From: Actinomycetota bacterium
GTDB lineage: Bacteria > Actinomycetota > Acidimicrobiia > Acidimicrobiales > Ilumatobacteraceae
Direction: 5' to 3'
DNA length: 64,000 bases
Assembly (NCBI GenBank): GCA_030645495.1
Contig: JAUSLV010000004.1
Span: 1 to 64,000 of the forward strand
Under the pieces are notes generated by a model. It had not been told where the DNA came from and did not search any database. It saw nothing but the letters and a program-made list of their open reading frames with translations. Positions 48,953 through 58,328 of the stretch are shown piece by piece. Position 1 is the stretch's first letter. Each line of letters opens with the position of its first letter. A program made the position numbers and the translations under genes.

Positions 48953-49822
48953 TCACCATCGGTTCATGGGCAGGATTCGTTGCCGTGGGCCGAACGCCGG
49001 CGCATGGTGGCCATCGGCGAGCAGCCACTGCACGACACGGCCGCGCTGGCCGGCGTAGGGCTGCAGCACATCGAGCATCTCCTCGTCGGTGCCGCGCGGG
49101 CGTCCGGTGAGTGCGTGCACCACTGTGTTCTTGAGGTGGAAGTCGCCGACGGCAACCGCGTCGGGGTCGCCCATCGCCGCGCCCACGGCACACGCCGCGG
49201 TCCACGCGCCGATCCCCGGCAGCAGCTGCACCATCTGCGTCGCGTCTGCGGCCGGCAACGCGCTCCACTCGACGAGCTTCTGCGGGTGGCGCGCCACCTC
49301 GCGCAACGCGTCGGCGCGGCGACCCTCGATCCCGAGTCGGTGGTACCACCACGCCGGTCGGCCGAGCAGCACGGCCGGCGCTGGCGGCAGCAGCAACTCG
49401 GTGTTCGGCCCGGGCGCCGCGACACCCAGCTCGCGTACCAGGCGGTTCCACTGCTGGTATGCCTCGCCAGCAGTGATCCGCTGCCCGAGGATGACGGGCA
49501 GCAGCTCGTGATAGAGCGTTCCGCTGGCTCCGATGCGCAGGTGGCCGTGGCGGCGCTGGGCAGCCAACACCACCGGGTGGGCCTCGCGGAACTCGTGCCC
49601 GGGGTCGAGTTGGCCGGTCATCGCCGGCACCCGCTCCAACAGCCACGCCGCACCGTCGCCCCATGCCTCGGCCGTCAGCGATCCATCGGTCCAGCGCAGG
49701 TGCACCGTGCCGGCACCGACGGGTGTGAAGGTCGCCCGCCAGAACTCGCCGGAGGCGATGCGGGTCGTTGGATCGTGAAGGCCGTACCGGAACGCTGCGA
49801 CCGTGCTGTCGTAGCGCCGCAT
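48953..49822 (-). CDS. AlkA-like 3-methyladenine DNA glycosylase (HhH-GPD)
   Basis: 289 residues. The helix-hairpin-helix is LLPGIGAWTAACAVGAAMGD, followed by the catalytic Asp in DAVAVGDFHLKNTVVHAL; the preceding helical region LYHELLPVILGQRITAGEAYQQW is where the substrate pocket forms. The family removes alkylated bases from DNA in base-excision repair. ATG 49822 lies six bases after minus-strand tacgct (49834-49829), so it is probably leaderless. The opp genes end 17 bases upstream, but the gene has its own promoter. Confidence 0.88.
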   Translation of the reverse strand: MRRYDSTVAAFRYGLHDPTTRIASGEFWRATFTPVGAGTVHLRWTDGSLTAEAWGDGAAWLLERVPAMTGQLDPGHEFREAHPVVLAAQRRHGHLRIGASGTLYHELLPVILGQRITAGEAYQQWNRLVRELGVAAPGPNTELLLPPAPAVLLGRPAWWYHRLGIEGRRADALREVARHPQKLVEWSALPAADATQMVQLLPGIGAWTAACAVGAAMGDPDAVAVGDFHLKNTVVHALTGRPRGTDEEMLDVLQPYAGQRGRVVQWLLADGHHAPAFGPRQRILPMNRW

Positions 49823-49828
49823 GGCTGC

Positions 49829-49834
49829 AGCGTA
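49829..49834 (-). promoter_or_regulatory. Leaderless-type -10 element for the AlkA-like gene
   Basis: Minus-strand tacgct ends six bases before the ATG at 49822. No ribosome-binding site is present. Confidence 0.5.
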
Positions 49835-49839
49835 GTTGG

Positions 49840-50861
<1,022 letters not shown>

Positions 50862-50862
<1 letters not shown>

Positions 50863-51947
50863 CAGCGCGCTCCTGCGTTCGCCGCCAGCTCGGCGGAGCG
50901 GGCGCGGTGGGAGGGTGAACCGACGGGGTACCAACACGCATACACGTGCTCGGGGTGTTCGGCGGTCATCAGCGGCGGTTCCTCCGTAATGCAACGATCT
51001 TGTGCAAACGAGCAGCGCGGAGCAAATCGGCAGCCCTTCGGCGGGTTGACGAGATCCGGCGGACGGCCGGGGATCACGTTCAGCCGGGTGTGGCTGGGAT
51101 CCTCGATCTTGGGGATGCTGTTCAGCAAGGCCTCGGTGTAGGGCATCTTCATGTTCGCGAACAGCACCCGCGTCGGGGCCTTCTCGACCATGCGGCCGCC
51201 GTACATCACCATGATCTCGTCGGTGTGACCGGCGACCACACCGAGGTCGTGCGTGACCAGGATCAGCGACATGTTGCGCTCGCGGCGCTGCACGTTGATC
51301 AGGTCGAGGATCTGCGCCTGAACGGTGACGTCGAGCGCGGTGGTGGGCTCGTCGGCGAACAGCAGCGTCGGCCCGCAGGCCATCGCCAGTGCGATCATCA
51401 CGCGTTGGCGCATGCCACCGCTGAGCTCGAAGGCGTACTGGTCGAGGCGCTTCTCGGGTTCGGGAATGCGCACGTCGCGCAGCAGGTGCAACGCAGTGGC
51501 GCGGGCGTCTTCCTTGCTCATGCCGAGGTGCAGCCGCAGACCTTCGCCGATCTGCTTGCCGATCCGCATCACCGGGTTCAGCGATGTCATCGGATCCTGG
51601 AAGATCATCGACATCTCCCGGCCCCAGATCCGGCGCCGCTCGGCCATCGGCAGGTCGATGATCTCACGACCTTCGAAGTACACCGACCCCGACCGCTCGG
51701 TGTTGCGCTTGGGCAGCAGGCCCATGATCGAGCGGGACAGCACGGTCTTGCCCGAACCCGACTCGCCGACGATGCCCAACGAGCGACCACGCTGCAGGCT
51801 GAAACTGACCCCGTCGACGGCGCGCACCAGCCCACGGTCGGTGCGGAAGTGGGTGTGGAGGTCGGTGACCTCCAACAGTGGACCCTCGATCTGGCGGCTG
51901 GACGCCTGAACGAGGTCTCGTGCGGAAGCAGCCTGCTGCGGGCTCAT
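50862..51947 (-). CDS. Oligopeptide/dipeptide ABC transporter ATPase (OppD/DppD)
   Basis: 361 residues. Walker A GIVGESGSGKTVLSRSI, Q-loop MIFQDPMTSLNPVM, signature ELSGGMRQRVMIALAM, Walker B TLLFADEPTTALD and His in LVTHDLGVV are complete. The C-terminal peptide-transporter domain ends with GCRFAPRCSFAQDRC. Start ATG 51947 overlaps the stop of the permease gene (ATGA). Confidence 0.94.
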
Positions 51948-52969
51948 CCGATTGCCTCACGGGTGTTGAAGCGCTGTGCGAGCACGTCGCCCAGCAGGTT
52001 GATTGCCAGCAAGGTGAGGAACATCACCAACGCGGGCATCAATGAGATCCACCACACTCCGGCGCGTAGGCGTTGCGAGCCCTCCGCGATCATCTTGCCC
52101 CAGGTCGGGATCGGCACCTCCACCGAGAGGCCCAAGAACGCGAGCGCGCCCTCCGCCACGATCAGCAGGGCCATGCCGGTGAGGGCGAACGACAGCAACG
52201 TGGGCACGATGTTGGGCAGGATCTCTTTGAACAGGATGCGACTTCCCTTGGCCCCGAGGCTGCGCGCGGCGACGACGAAATCGCGCTGGGCGTAGGCGAT
52301 GGTGTTGGCTCGCACCAATCGGGTGAGCGGTGGGATCGAGAGGATCACCAACGCGAGGATGATCGGCCAGAGTGGTCGTGGCTCCGCAGATTCGGCGGTG
52401 TTCGGCGTGTTGAAGAACGTCACCAGGAAGATCGCCAGTAGGAGCGCTGGGAACGCGAGCAGCACGTTGGTGAGGTTCTCGATGAGTGTGTCGACCCAGC
52501 CGCGGAAGTAACCGGCGACCATCCCGAGGAACGTGCCGATCGCCAGACCGAACGTGATCGCCAGCCCGGCGATCAGCAGCGAATTCCGGGCTCCGAGCAT
52601 CGAGCGGGCGAAGATGTCGCGACCATTGCTGTCGGTGCCGAGCAGACCAGCGTGCGTGGGTTGGTCGGCCAGTACCTTGCGTTCCGGGTCGGCGAAGAAT
52701 GCCCAGCTGGGCGGCAGTTCGCGCTTGTTGAGCAGGTCGCCGATGAGCGCCGTGCTGCAGCCGGCGTTGGTTTCGCCGGGGCAGTCGTGCGGCACGTACG
52801 GCAGCGAGTTGGCACCGAGCGCGCTGAACGTGATGAACACCAACCACGCGATGGAGAGCCACTTCGCGACTTGGCCGCGCTTGCGCAGCCGCACCTGCTT
52901 GGGGGCGGAGGCGGCCACGAGTGGAATCTCCGGCGCTTGGTCGTGGGTGATCACTTCGATGTCGGTCAT
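51944..52969 (-). CDS. Peptide ABC transporter permease (OppC/DppC)
   Basis: 341 residues with an N-terminal cytoplasmic segment, a first membrane span at about 36-55, then a long extracellular loop and five further spans. The permease signature EAA-type loop is VAARSLGAKGSRILFKEILPNI. The loop LLGTDSNGRDIFARSMLGARNS is characteristic of DppC/OppC. Start ATG 52969 is four bases after the OppB stop. Confidence 0.92.
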   Translation of the reverse strand: MTDIEVITHDQAPEIPLVAASAPKQVRLRKRGQVAKWLSIAWLVFITFSALGANSLPYVPHDCPGETNAGCSTALIGDLLNKRELPPSWAFFADPERKVLADQPTHAGLLGTDSNGRDIFARSMLGARNSLLIAGLAITFGLAIGTFLGMVAGYFRGWVDTLIENLTNVLLAFPALLLAIFLVTFFNTPNTAESAEPRPLWPIILALVILSIPPLTRLVRANTIAYAQRDFVVAARSLGAKGSRILFKEILPNIVPTLLSFALTGMALLIVAEGALAFLGLSVEVPIPTWGKMIAEGSQRLRAGVWWISLMPALVMFLTLLAINLLGDVLAQRFNTREAIG

Positions 52970-52973
52970 GAGG

Positions 52974-53939
52974 TCACCCCAGCGTCCGACTGGCGCGGAC
53001 TCGCGGGTCGATCCAGGCGTACGCCAGGTCGACGAAGAAGTTGGTGAAGACGTAGATGAGAGCGAGGATCACGACGCAGTACTGCACCGTGGGGTACTCG
53101 TGGGCGAAAATGCTCTCGACGGTGAGCATGCCCATGCCGTTGAGCGAGAAGAATCCCTCGACGATGACGACGCCTCCCATCAGGGCGCCGATCTGCACGG
53201 CCGCCGAGGTGACGATCGAGAACAGCGATGGTCGCAGCGCGTGCTTGAACAGCAGCGCCGGTGTGCCCACCCCCTTCGCACGTGCGGTGGTGATGAAGTC
53301 GCTCTGCAGCGTGTTGATCATGTCGGCGCGCAGCACTCGCATGTAGCCCGCGTACAGAGGGATGGCGATGGTGAAGGTGGGCAGGATGAACGCCTTGAAG
53401 TGTTCGACGGGGCTGTCCCAGAGGCTGCGGTACGTGGACGGGAACGGAATCCACTTGCGTTGCACACTGAACAACAGCACGAGGACGGGGGCCACGATGA
53501 AGTTGGGCACCGACAGCATTCCGAACGCCGAGGTGGTGGCCAGGCGGTCGAAGCGTGAGTTCTGCTTGTAGGCCGACCACACGGCCGTGGGTACGGCCAG
53601 CGCCAACGCGAAGACCTGGGCGTACACCATCAGGTAGGCCGACACGGGGACGGCCCGCTTCACCGCGTCGGCAACGCGCTCGTTGGTGTGGAACGTGAGG
53701 CCCCAGTCGCCGGAGATGAAGTTCTTCACCCAGGTGAAGTACTGCGAGGGGATCGACTTGTCGAGGCCGAGTTCCTTGATGACGGCGTTGGCCTGCTCGG
53801 GCGTCGCGCCAGGCCCTGCCTTGAGGCCGACGATGACGTCGTTGCCCCCCGGCAGGAACCGCAGCGCGACCGCTGTGATGAAGGTGACCACCACCACGAC
53901 GAACATGGTCTGCGCAAGTCTGCGAATCACATATCGCAT
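52974..53939 (-). CDS. Peptide ABC transporter permease (OppB/DppB)
   Basis: 321 residues, six membrane spans. The start MRYVIRRLAQTMFVVVVVTF and the loop TFHTNERVADAVKRAVPVSA fit the DppB/OppB permease; the EAA-type loop is TTARAKGVGTPALLFKHALRP. ATG 53939 has a purine-rich ribosome-binding site (gaaggga). Separated from the binding-protein gene by 63 bases that contain a stable hairpin. Confidence 0.92.
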   Translation of the reverse strand: MRYVIRRLAQTMFVVVVVTFITAVALRFLPGGNDVIVGLKAGPGATPEQANAVIKELGLDKSIPSQYFTWVKNFISGDWGLTFHTNERVADAVKRAVPVSAYLMVYAQVFALALAVPTAVWSAYKQNSRFDRLATTSAFGMLSVPNFIVAPVLVLLFSVQRKWIPFPSTYRSLWDSPVEHFKAFILPTFTIAIPLYAGYMRVLRADMINTLQSDFITTARAKGVGTPALLFKHALRPSLFSIVTSAAVQIGALMGGVVIVEGFFSLNGMGMLTVESIFAHEYPTVQYCVVILALIYVFTNFFVDLAYAWIDPRVRASRTLG

Positions 53940-53982
53940 CGGTGGTGGTGGTCCCTTCTCATTGGTGTGTGTGGTTGGTTGT

Positions 53983-53999
53983 ACTGACGAAGCGTCAGT
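53983..53999 (-). promoter_or_regulatory. Intergenic stem-loop between binding protein and permease genes
   Basis: Perfect 7-bp stem actgacg/cgtcagt with a 3-base loop, four bases after the stop of the binding-protein gene in the minus-strand message. No T run follows. Such hairpins commonly protect the upstream message or attenuate, keeping binding protein in excess of permease. Confidence 0.55.
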
Positions 54000-54002
54000 G
54001 GA

Positions 54003-55730
54003 TCACTGGTCGACCCAAACGTTCATCGCGTAGAACGTGCCGGAGAAACCGGCGCCGAACTGGCTCTCCTTGCCATCCGGGAGTTCGAACGCCACCGGGC
54101 CGTGAACGCTCGGCTTCGACATGATTCCCCAGATGGTCCAGCTACCCCAAATGTTGTAGCACTGCTCGCCGAACAGGCGGTTGACCTCTTCGGCGATTTC
54201 CTTCTTGCGCGCAGGGTCGTCGCTGGCCCGGTTCTCCTCCAGCAGTGCATCGAGGGTGTCGTCCTTGATGCGGCCGAAGTTCAGGCCGAGGCTACCCACC
54301 GGCGAGGACGACGACGAGTGCCACCAGTAGTACTGCTGGTCGAGGTCGAAGCCGCCGTGGTTGCGCCACTGGAACACCTGGAACTTGCCGAGTGCCGCGG
54401 TGAGGATGTACTGCGCCTGGTCGATCTGGTCGATGGTGACCTCGTCGAAGCCGGCTTCCTGCCACCAGGCCTGCTGCTGCTGAGCAGTCACCAGGTTCGT
54501 GTTGTCCTGCGTGGTGGCCAGCGACAGGGTGAGGTTGCCGGGGTGATCAGCCTTGTAGGCAGCGATCAGTTCCTGGGCCTTGGCCATGTCCTGCGTCATC
54601 GGGAAGCCGGTGTCTTCCAGGTAACCCACCTGAGTGGGGGAGAACGGGCCGGTGGCCTGCTGGCCAACGCCCGCGCCGATGGCGTCGATGAGTGCCTGCT
54701 CGTCGGTTGCCCAGGCCAGCGCACAACGCACGTTCTGATCCTGCAGCGGCGAGCCCTCCTGCGTGACGTGCAGCAGCGTGTAGGCGGTCTCGCCGTTCTG
54801 CGCGATCTCGGTCAGCTTGTTGTCGGTGTCCTCGCGGGCATCGACGATGGTCTGGCCGTTCGACGAGTGCAGGATGTCGACCGTGCCGCTGAGCAGCGCG
54901 TCGCGACGGCTGAGCGCATCGGGGATCGCACGGAACTCGATCGCGTCGAGGTACGGGTACGGCTGGTTCCAGTAGTCGGCGTTCTTGGTCATCGAGAACG
55001 TCGCGGCGATCCCCGGCACGTAGTCTTCGTACACGAACGGGCCGGTGCCGACGGGCTTGGACTTCAGCGTCGGGTCCGCGTCGCTGGCGGTCAGCCAGGT
55101 GGGCGAGGCCTGATAGCCGGCCTGGCCCATCATCGCGAACGGGAACGCTGCCCAGGGCAGCTGCACCTTGACGATCGCGCTCATCGGATCCGACGGGTCG
55201 ACCGTGGCCGAGGTGAGGGAACGCAGGATGGCACCGGTGGTGATGCCGTCCTTGGCGCGGGTGATGTTGTCGGCGATGGCTGCGCCGTCGAACGGGGTGC
55301 CGTCGTGGAACGTGACGCCGGCCCGCGCGGTGATCGTCCACTCGGTGAAATCGGCGTTGGGCGTGAGCGACTCGGCCAGGTACGGGCTCCACGAGCCGTC
55401 TGCGTTCGGCATCGTGAGCGTGTCGTAGATGTTGCGGATGATCTGGTGGCACGCCACCGCGCAGAGCATCTCGGCCGGGCGCCAGGGGCTGGAGGTGTCG
55501 GCCTCGACGGCCATGACCAGCTTGCCGCCGGGCACGGGCTCTTCCGCTGCGGCGCTGGTGGGCGGCGCGGTGGTGTCGCCCGAGACCGTGGTCTCGGGCG
55601 CGCCCGTCGTGTCGGATGACTTGCCGTTGTCGTCGCCGCCGCATGCAGCAGCCGTCACGCTGATGCTGATGACCAGTGCGGCCAGCAGCCTGCCCTTGCG
55701 GCGCCGTGTCGGCGCTATCGAATGACCCAT
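54003..55730 (-). CDS. Peptide-binding lipoprotein of the ABC transporter (SBP family 5)
   Basis: 575 residues. The signal peptide ends in a lipobox VTAAACGG (Cys near 30), followed by a Ser/Thr/Glu-rich linker (about 35-65). The family-5 fold starts PGGKLVMAVEADTSSPWRPAE; the conserved QIIRNIYDTLTMPNADGSW and FHDGTPFDGAAIADNITRAKDG are diagnostic. It captures peptides or similar ligands outside the membrane and hands them to OppBC. ATG 55730 has a strong ribosome-binding site (ggggga about nine bases upstream). A TGTGA-N6-TCACA site lies about 60 bases upstream. Confidence 0.93.
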   Translation of the reverse strand: MGHSIAPTRRRKGRLLAALVISISVTAAACGGDDNGKSSDTTGAPETTVSGDTTAPPTSAAAEEPVPGGKLVMAVEADTSSPWRPAEMLCAVACHQIIRNIYDTLTMPNADGSWSPYLAESLTPNADFTEWTITARAGVTFHDGTPFDGAAIADNITRAKDGITTGAILRSLTSATVDPSDPMSAIVKVQLPWAAFPFAMMGQAGYQASPTWLTASDADPTLKSKPVGTGPFVYEDYVPGIAATFSMTKNADYWNQPYPYLDAIEFRAIPDALSRRDALLSGTVDILHSSNGQTIVDAREDTDNKLTEIAQNGETAYTLLHVTQEGSPLQDQNVRCALAWATDEQALIDAIGAGVGQQATGPFSPTQVGYLEDTGFPMTQDMAKAQELIAAYKADHPGNLTLSLATTQDNTNLVTAQQQQAWWQEAGFDEVTIDQIDQAQYILTAALGKFQVFQWRNHGGFDLDQQYYWWHSSSSSPVGSLGLNFGRIKDDTLDALLEENRASDDPARKKEIAEEVNRLFGEQCYNIWGSWTIWGIMSKPSVHGPVAFELPDGKESQFGAGFSGTFYAMNVWVDQ

Positions 55731-55788
55731 TCCACTTCCCCCAATTCGTGTGTGGTTACTGCCGCCCGAGATGCCTCGTCGCTGTCGG

Positions 55789-55804
55789 TGTGACCTCGAT
55801 CACA
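55789..55804. promoter_or_regulatory. CRP-type operator TGTGA-N6-TCACA
   Basis: tgtgacctcgatcaca is a perfect palindromic CRP/GlxR-type half-site pair. It lies 59-74 bases upstream of the binding-protein ATG and 65-80 bases upstream of the divergent DUF5522 start. The site fits an activator position for the transporter operon. The cognate regulator is not in the window. Confidence 0.6.
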
Positions 55805-55856
55805 TCTGGGTGGCCGCACCTTAGCCACATCGCGCCGGCCGTGGGCGACACGGAGG

Positions 55857-55862
55857 TACCGT
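55857..55862 (+). promoter_or_regulatory. Leaderless-type -10 element for the DUF5522 gene
   Basis: taccgt ends six bases before the GTG at 55869; no ribosome-binding site is seen. Confidence 0.45.
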
Positions 55863-55868
55863 CGCGGC

Positions 55869-56099
55869 GTGCCCGACCTTCGCCACGATTTCATCGCCGT
55901 GCCGTTGCCCGAGCGCTTCTCGCCCAAGCATCGGCGCTTCGCCGAGGTCATGGGCAGGCACCAGCGTGCTGTCGATGCCGACGTCCCTGCATACCTCGAC
56001 CCGACCTCGGGGCTGGCGGTGTTCACGGCGAAGTTCCTGGCAGACCGAGGCTATTGCTGCGACAGCGGCTGTCGTCATTGCCCGTACGTTCGGCACTAG
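55869..56099 (+). CDS. DUF5522 family protein
   Basis: 76 residues ending in a strict motif: YLDPTSGLAVFTAKFLADRG, then CCDSGCRHCPY. The C-C-x-x-G-C-x-H-C-P-Y tail is the signature of DUF5522, whose clustered Cys/His residues look like a metal or Fe-S ligand set. No function has been assigned. GTG 55869 lies six bases after taccgt. Its stop TAG forms part of the -10 element of the following ppk2 gene. Confidence 0.8.
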   Translation: MPDLRHDFIAVPLPERFSPKHRRFAEVMGRHQRAVDADVPAYLDPTSGLAVFTAKFLADRGYCCDSGCRHCPYVRH

Positions 56100-56102
56100 C
56101 GT
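56097..56102 (+). promoter_or_regulatory. Leaderless-type -10 element for ppk2, overlapping the DUF5522 stop
   Basis: tagcgt starts with the TAG stop of the DUF5522 gene and ends seven bases before the ATG at 56110. No ribosome-binding site is present. Confidence 0.5.
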
Positions 56103-56109
56103 CGGTCGC

Positions 56110-56922
56110 ATGGCGAGCAATCCGGTGATGGCGTTGAGAGTGGCCCCAGGCTCGAACGTGAAACTGCACAGGTTCGACACCGACGACACGCTCGGGTGGC
56201 ACAAGGAGTCGGCGAAGCGCGAACTCGAGAAGGTGAAGCTGCGGCTGGATGTGCTGCAGCAGCGACTCTTCGCCGAAGAGCGGCGCAGTGTGCTGCTGGT
56301 GCTGCAGGCCATGGACGCGGCGGGCAAGGACGGCACGATCCGCTCGATCTTGTCGGGGCTGAACCCGGCGGGGGTCACCGTCAGCAGCTTCGGCGTGCCG
56401 GGCGGGCCAGAGGTGGAACACGACTACTTGTGGCGTGTGCACGCACAAGCACCCGCAAAGGGGCACATCGGCGTCTTCAACCGCAGCCACTACGAAGACG
56501 TGCTGGTGGTGCGCGTGAAGGGCTTCCAGCCCAAGGCGGTGTGGTCGAAGCGCTACGACCACATCCGGTCGTTCGAGCAGATGCTGTCCGACGAGGGCAC
56601 GACCGTGTTGAAGTGCTTCCTCAACGTGTCGCCCGATGTACAACGCAAGCGGCTGCAGGAACGGATCGACGACCCGGAGAAGCGGTGGAAGTTCCGTCAG
56701 GGCGACCTCGAGGATCGTGCGTTGTGGCCGCAGTACGTGGCCGCGTTCGAGGACGCGCTGTCGCGTACGTCCACGGCGTCGGCGCCATGGTACGTGGTGC
56801 CCGCGGATCGCAACTGGGTGCGCAATCTCGCCGTCGCCAAGATCCTGCTGCATCACCTCGAGCGGATGAAGCCACGGCTGCCTGATCCCGAGGACGGCCT
56901 GGACGGACTGATCGTCGAGTGA
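56110..56922 (+). CDS. ppk2: Polyphosphate kinase 2 family protein
   Basis: 270 residues. Walker A is MDAAGKDGT at about 68-76, and NRSHYEDVLVVRV holds the Walker B-type residues. The lid region, EKRWKFRQGDLEDRALWPQY, and the conserved GVPGGPEVEHDYLWRVHAQAP identify PPK2. These enzymes phosphorylate nucleoside mono- or diphosphates with polyphosphate; the short single-domain form resembles class III or I. Nucleotide preference cannot be read from sequence. ATG 56110 follows tagcgt by seven bases. Confidence 0.92.
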   Translation: MASNPVMALRVAPGSNVKLHRFDTDDTLGWHKESAKRELEKVKLRLDVLQQRLFAEERRSVLLVLQAMDAAGKDGTIRSILSGLNPAGVTVSSFGVPGGPEVEHDYLWRVHAQAPAKGHIGVFNRSHYEDVLVVRVKGFQPKAVWSKRYDHIRSFEQMLSDEGTTVLKCFLNVSPDVQRKRLQERIDDPEKRWKFRQGDLEDRALWPQYVAAFEDALSRTSTASAPWYVVPADRNWVRNLAVAKILLHHLERMKPRLPDPEDGLDGLIVE

Positions 56923-56983
56923 CGGCACGACCCGCTGCCGCGTGAACGGAGTGAGAACGATGCGAGCGATCCCGCCGCCGAAC

Positions 56984-57001
56984 CTTTACGAATTGTAAAG
57001 T
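56984..57001. promoter_or_regulatory. 17-bp palindrome overlapping the -10 of the xanthine-dehydrogenase-type operon
   Basis: ctttac (56984-56989) and gtaaag (56995-57000) form a perfect 6-bp dyad around gaatt. The right arm makes up most of the likely -10 taaagt (56996-57001), nine bases before the ATG at 57011. A regulator bound here would block the promoter, so a repressor operator is the natural reading. The AT-rich dyad stands out from the GC-rich surroundings. Confidence 0.6.
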
Positions 57002-57010
57002 CGTAGCACC

Positions 57011-57856
57011 ATGTCAGTGATTGTCGCCACCTCCTTGGCCGAGGCCTTCGCCGCGCTCTCCGCGCATCCCGAGGCCACCCTTGTCGCCGGTGGTACCGAC
57101 GTGATGGTGGAGGTCAACGCCGGCCATCGCCACGTCGCCGACGTCGTCATGGTGAACCGCGTCGGCGAGTTGTGCACGTGGCGCCACGACGGCGCCATGT
57201 TGCACCTCGGCGCTGGTGTCACGTGGTCGCAGATCGAGGCTGCTCCGATCGCCGAGTGGGTGCCGGTGCTCGCACAGGCCGCGCGCACCGTCGGCTCGCC
57301 GCAGATCCGCCACGTCGGCACGATCGGCGGAAACCTCGGTACGTGCTCGCCGGCCGGCGACGGCTTGCCCGGGCTGGCGGCCCTCGATGCCGTGGTGCAC
57401 CTGGCATCCCCGGCAGGTGAACGCTCGCTGCCGTTCGCCGAGTTCATGGTGGGTCCCAAGCGAACTGCCCGCGTTGCCGGTGAGCTGATCATCGGTGTCA
57501 CGGTGCCTGTGTTGCGTGGATGGCAGGGGTACAGCAAGGTGGGCGTGCGCAACGCGATGGTGATCGCCACTGCCAGCGTCGCGCTGGTCACCGACCTCGA
57601 CGGCCGCACGGTGCGTCTCGCGCTGGGCTCGGTCGGGCCAACGATCCTGCGCTGCACCGAAGCCGAAGCGTTCGCCGCGGCCAACGTCGACTTCGCCAAC
57701 GGGGCGGCGAGCGCGGCGGTCGTGAGCGAGTTCGCCGCGCTGGCCCGCGCTGCTGCGCGGCCGATCGACGACCACCGATCCACCGCCGAGTACCGCCGTC
57801 ATGCCGTGGGTGTGCTCGCCGGTCGACTGCTGCGAAGGGCGTTCCCCAATGAGTGA
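57011..57856 (+). CDS. Xanthine dehydrogenase-type FAD-binding subunit
   Basis: 281 residues, a CoxM/XdhB-type FAD subunit of a molybdenum hydroxylase. FAD motifs are TLVAGGTDVMVEVNAG and TVGSPQIRHVGTIGGNLGTCSPAGDGLP, the latter holding the conserved G-G-N. The C-terminal CODH-type domain ends RRHAVGVLAGRLLRRAF. It passes electrons between the Fe-S subunit and NAD or another acceptor. ATG 57011 lies directly after the palindromic promoter region; the next gene overlaps by eight bases. Confidence 0.9.
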   Translation: MSVIVATSLAEAFAALSAHPEATLVAGGTDVMVEVNAGHRHVADVVMVNRVGELCTWRHDGAMLHLGAGVTWSQIEAAPIAEWVPVLAQAARTVGSPQIRHVGTIGGNLGTCSPAGDGLPGLAALDAVVHLASPAGERSLPFAEFMVGPKRTARVAGELIIGVTVPVLRGWQGYSKVGVRNAMVIATASVALVTDLDGRTVRLALGSVGPTILRCTEAEAFAAANVDFANGAASAAVVSEFAALARAAARPIDDHRSTAEYRRHAVGVLAGRLLRRAFPNE

Positions 57857-58328
57857 GTTCTACGTCCTGCACGTGAACGGCGCGGCGCGCGAAGTGCGCG
57901 ATGCCGCAGCCGGTGAGAGCCTGCTGTTCGTCCTCCGCGAGCGCCTGGGGCTGATGGGCAGCAAGGGGGCCTGCGAGCAGGGTGAGTGCGGGTCGTGCAG
58001 TGTGTTACTCGACGACCAGCTCGTGTGCGGGTGTCTGGTGCTCGCAGCCGGCGCCGTCGGCCAGCGGATCGTCACGATCGAGGGTGTCGCGCCGCTGGGC
58101 GCTCCCAGCGACGTGCAACAGGCGTTCGTCGACGCCGGCGCGGTGCAGTGCGGGTTCTGCACTCCGGGTCTGATCATGGCCACCCACTCGCTGCTCGAGC
58201 GGTCGCCCGCACCCAGCGAGATGGAGATTCGCGAAGAGCTGTCCGGCAACGTCTGCCGCTGCACCGGATACGGCCGCATCATCGATGCCGTGCAGCGCGT
58301 CGCTGTCGCCCGCCGAGGTGCGCAATGA
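57849..58328 (+). CDS. Xanthine dehydrogenase-type 2Fe-2S subunit
   Basis: 159 residues. Plant-type 2Fe-2S cluster ligands are Cys42, Cys47, Cys50 and Cys62 (GACEQGECGSCSVLLDDQLVCGC region); the second cluster has Cys101, Cys104, Cys136 and Cys138 (CGFCTPGLIM and CRCTGYGRI). The small subunit of molybdenum hydroxylases carries electrons from the molybdopterin subunit to FAD. ATG 57849 overlaps the FAD gene; its own stop overlaps the large-subunit ATG. Confidence 0.93.
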   Translation: MSEFYVLHVNGAAREVRDAAAGESLLFVLRERLGLMGSKGACEQGECGSCSVLLDDQLVCGCLVLAAGAVGQRIVTIEGVAPLGAPSDVQQAFVDAGAVQCGFCTPGLIMATHSLLERSPAPSEMEIREELSGNVCRCTGYGRIIDAVQRVAVARRGAQ

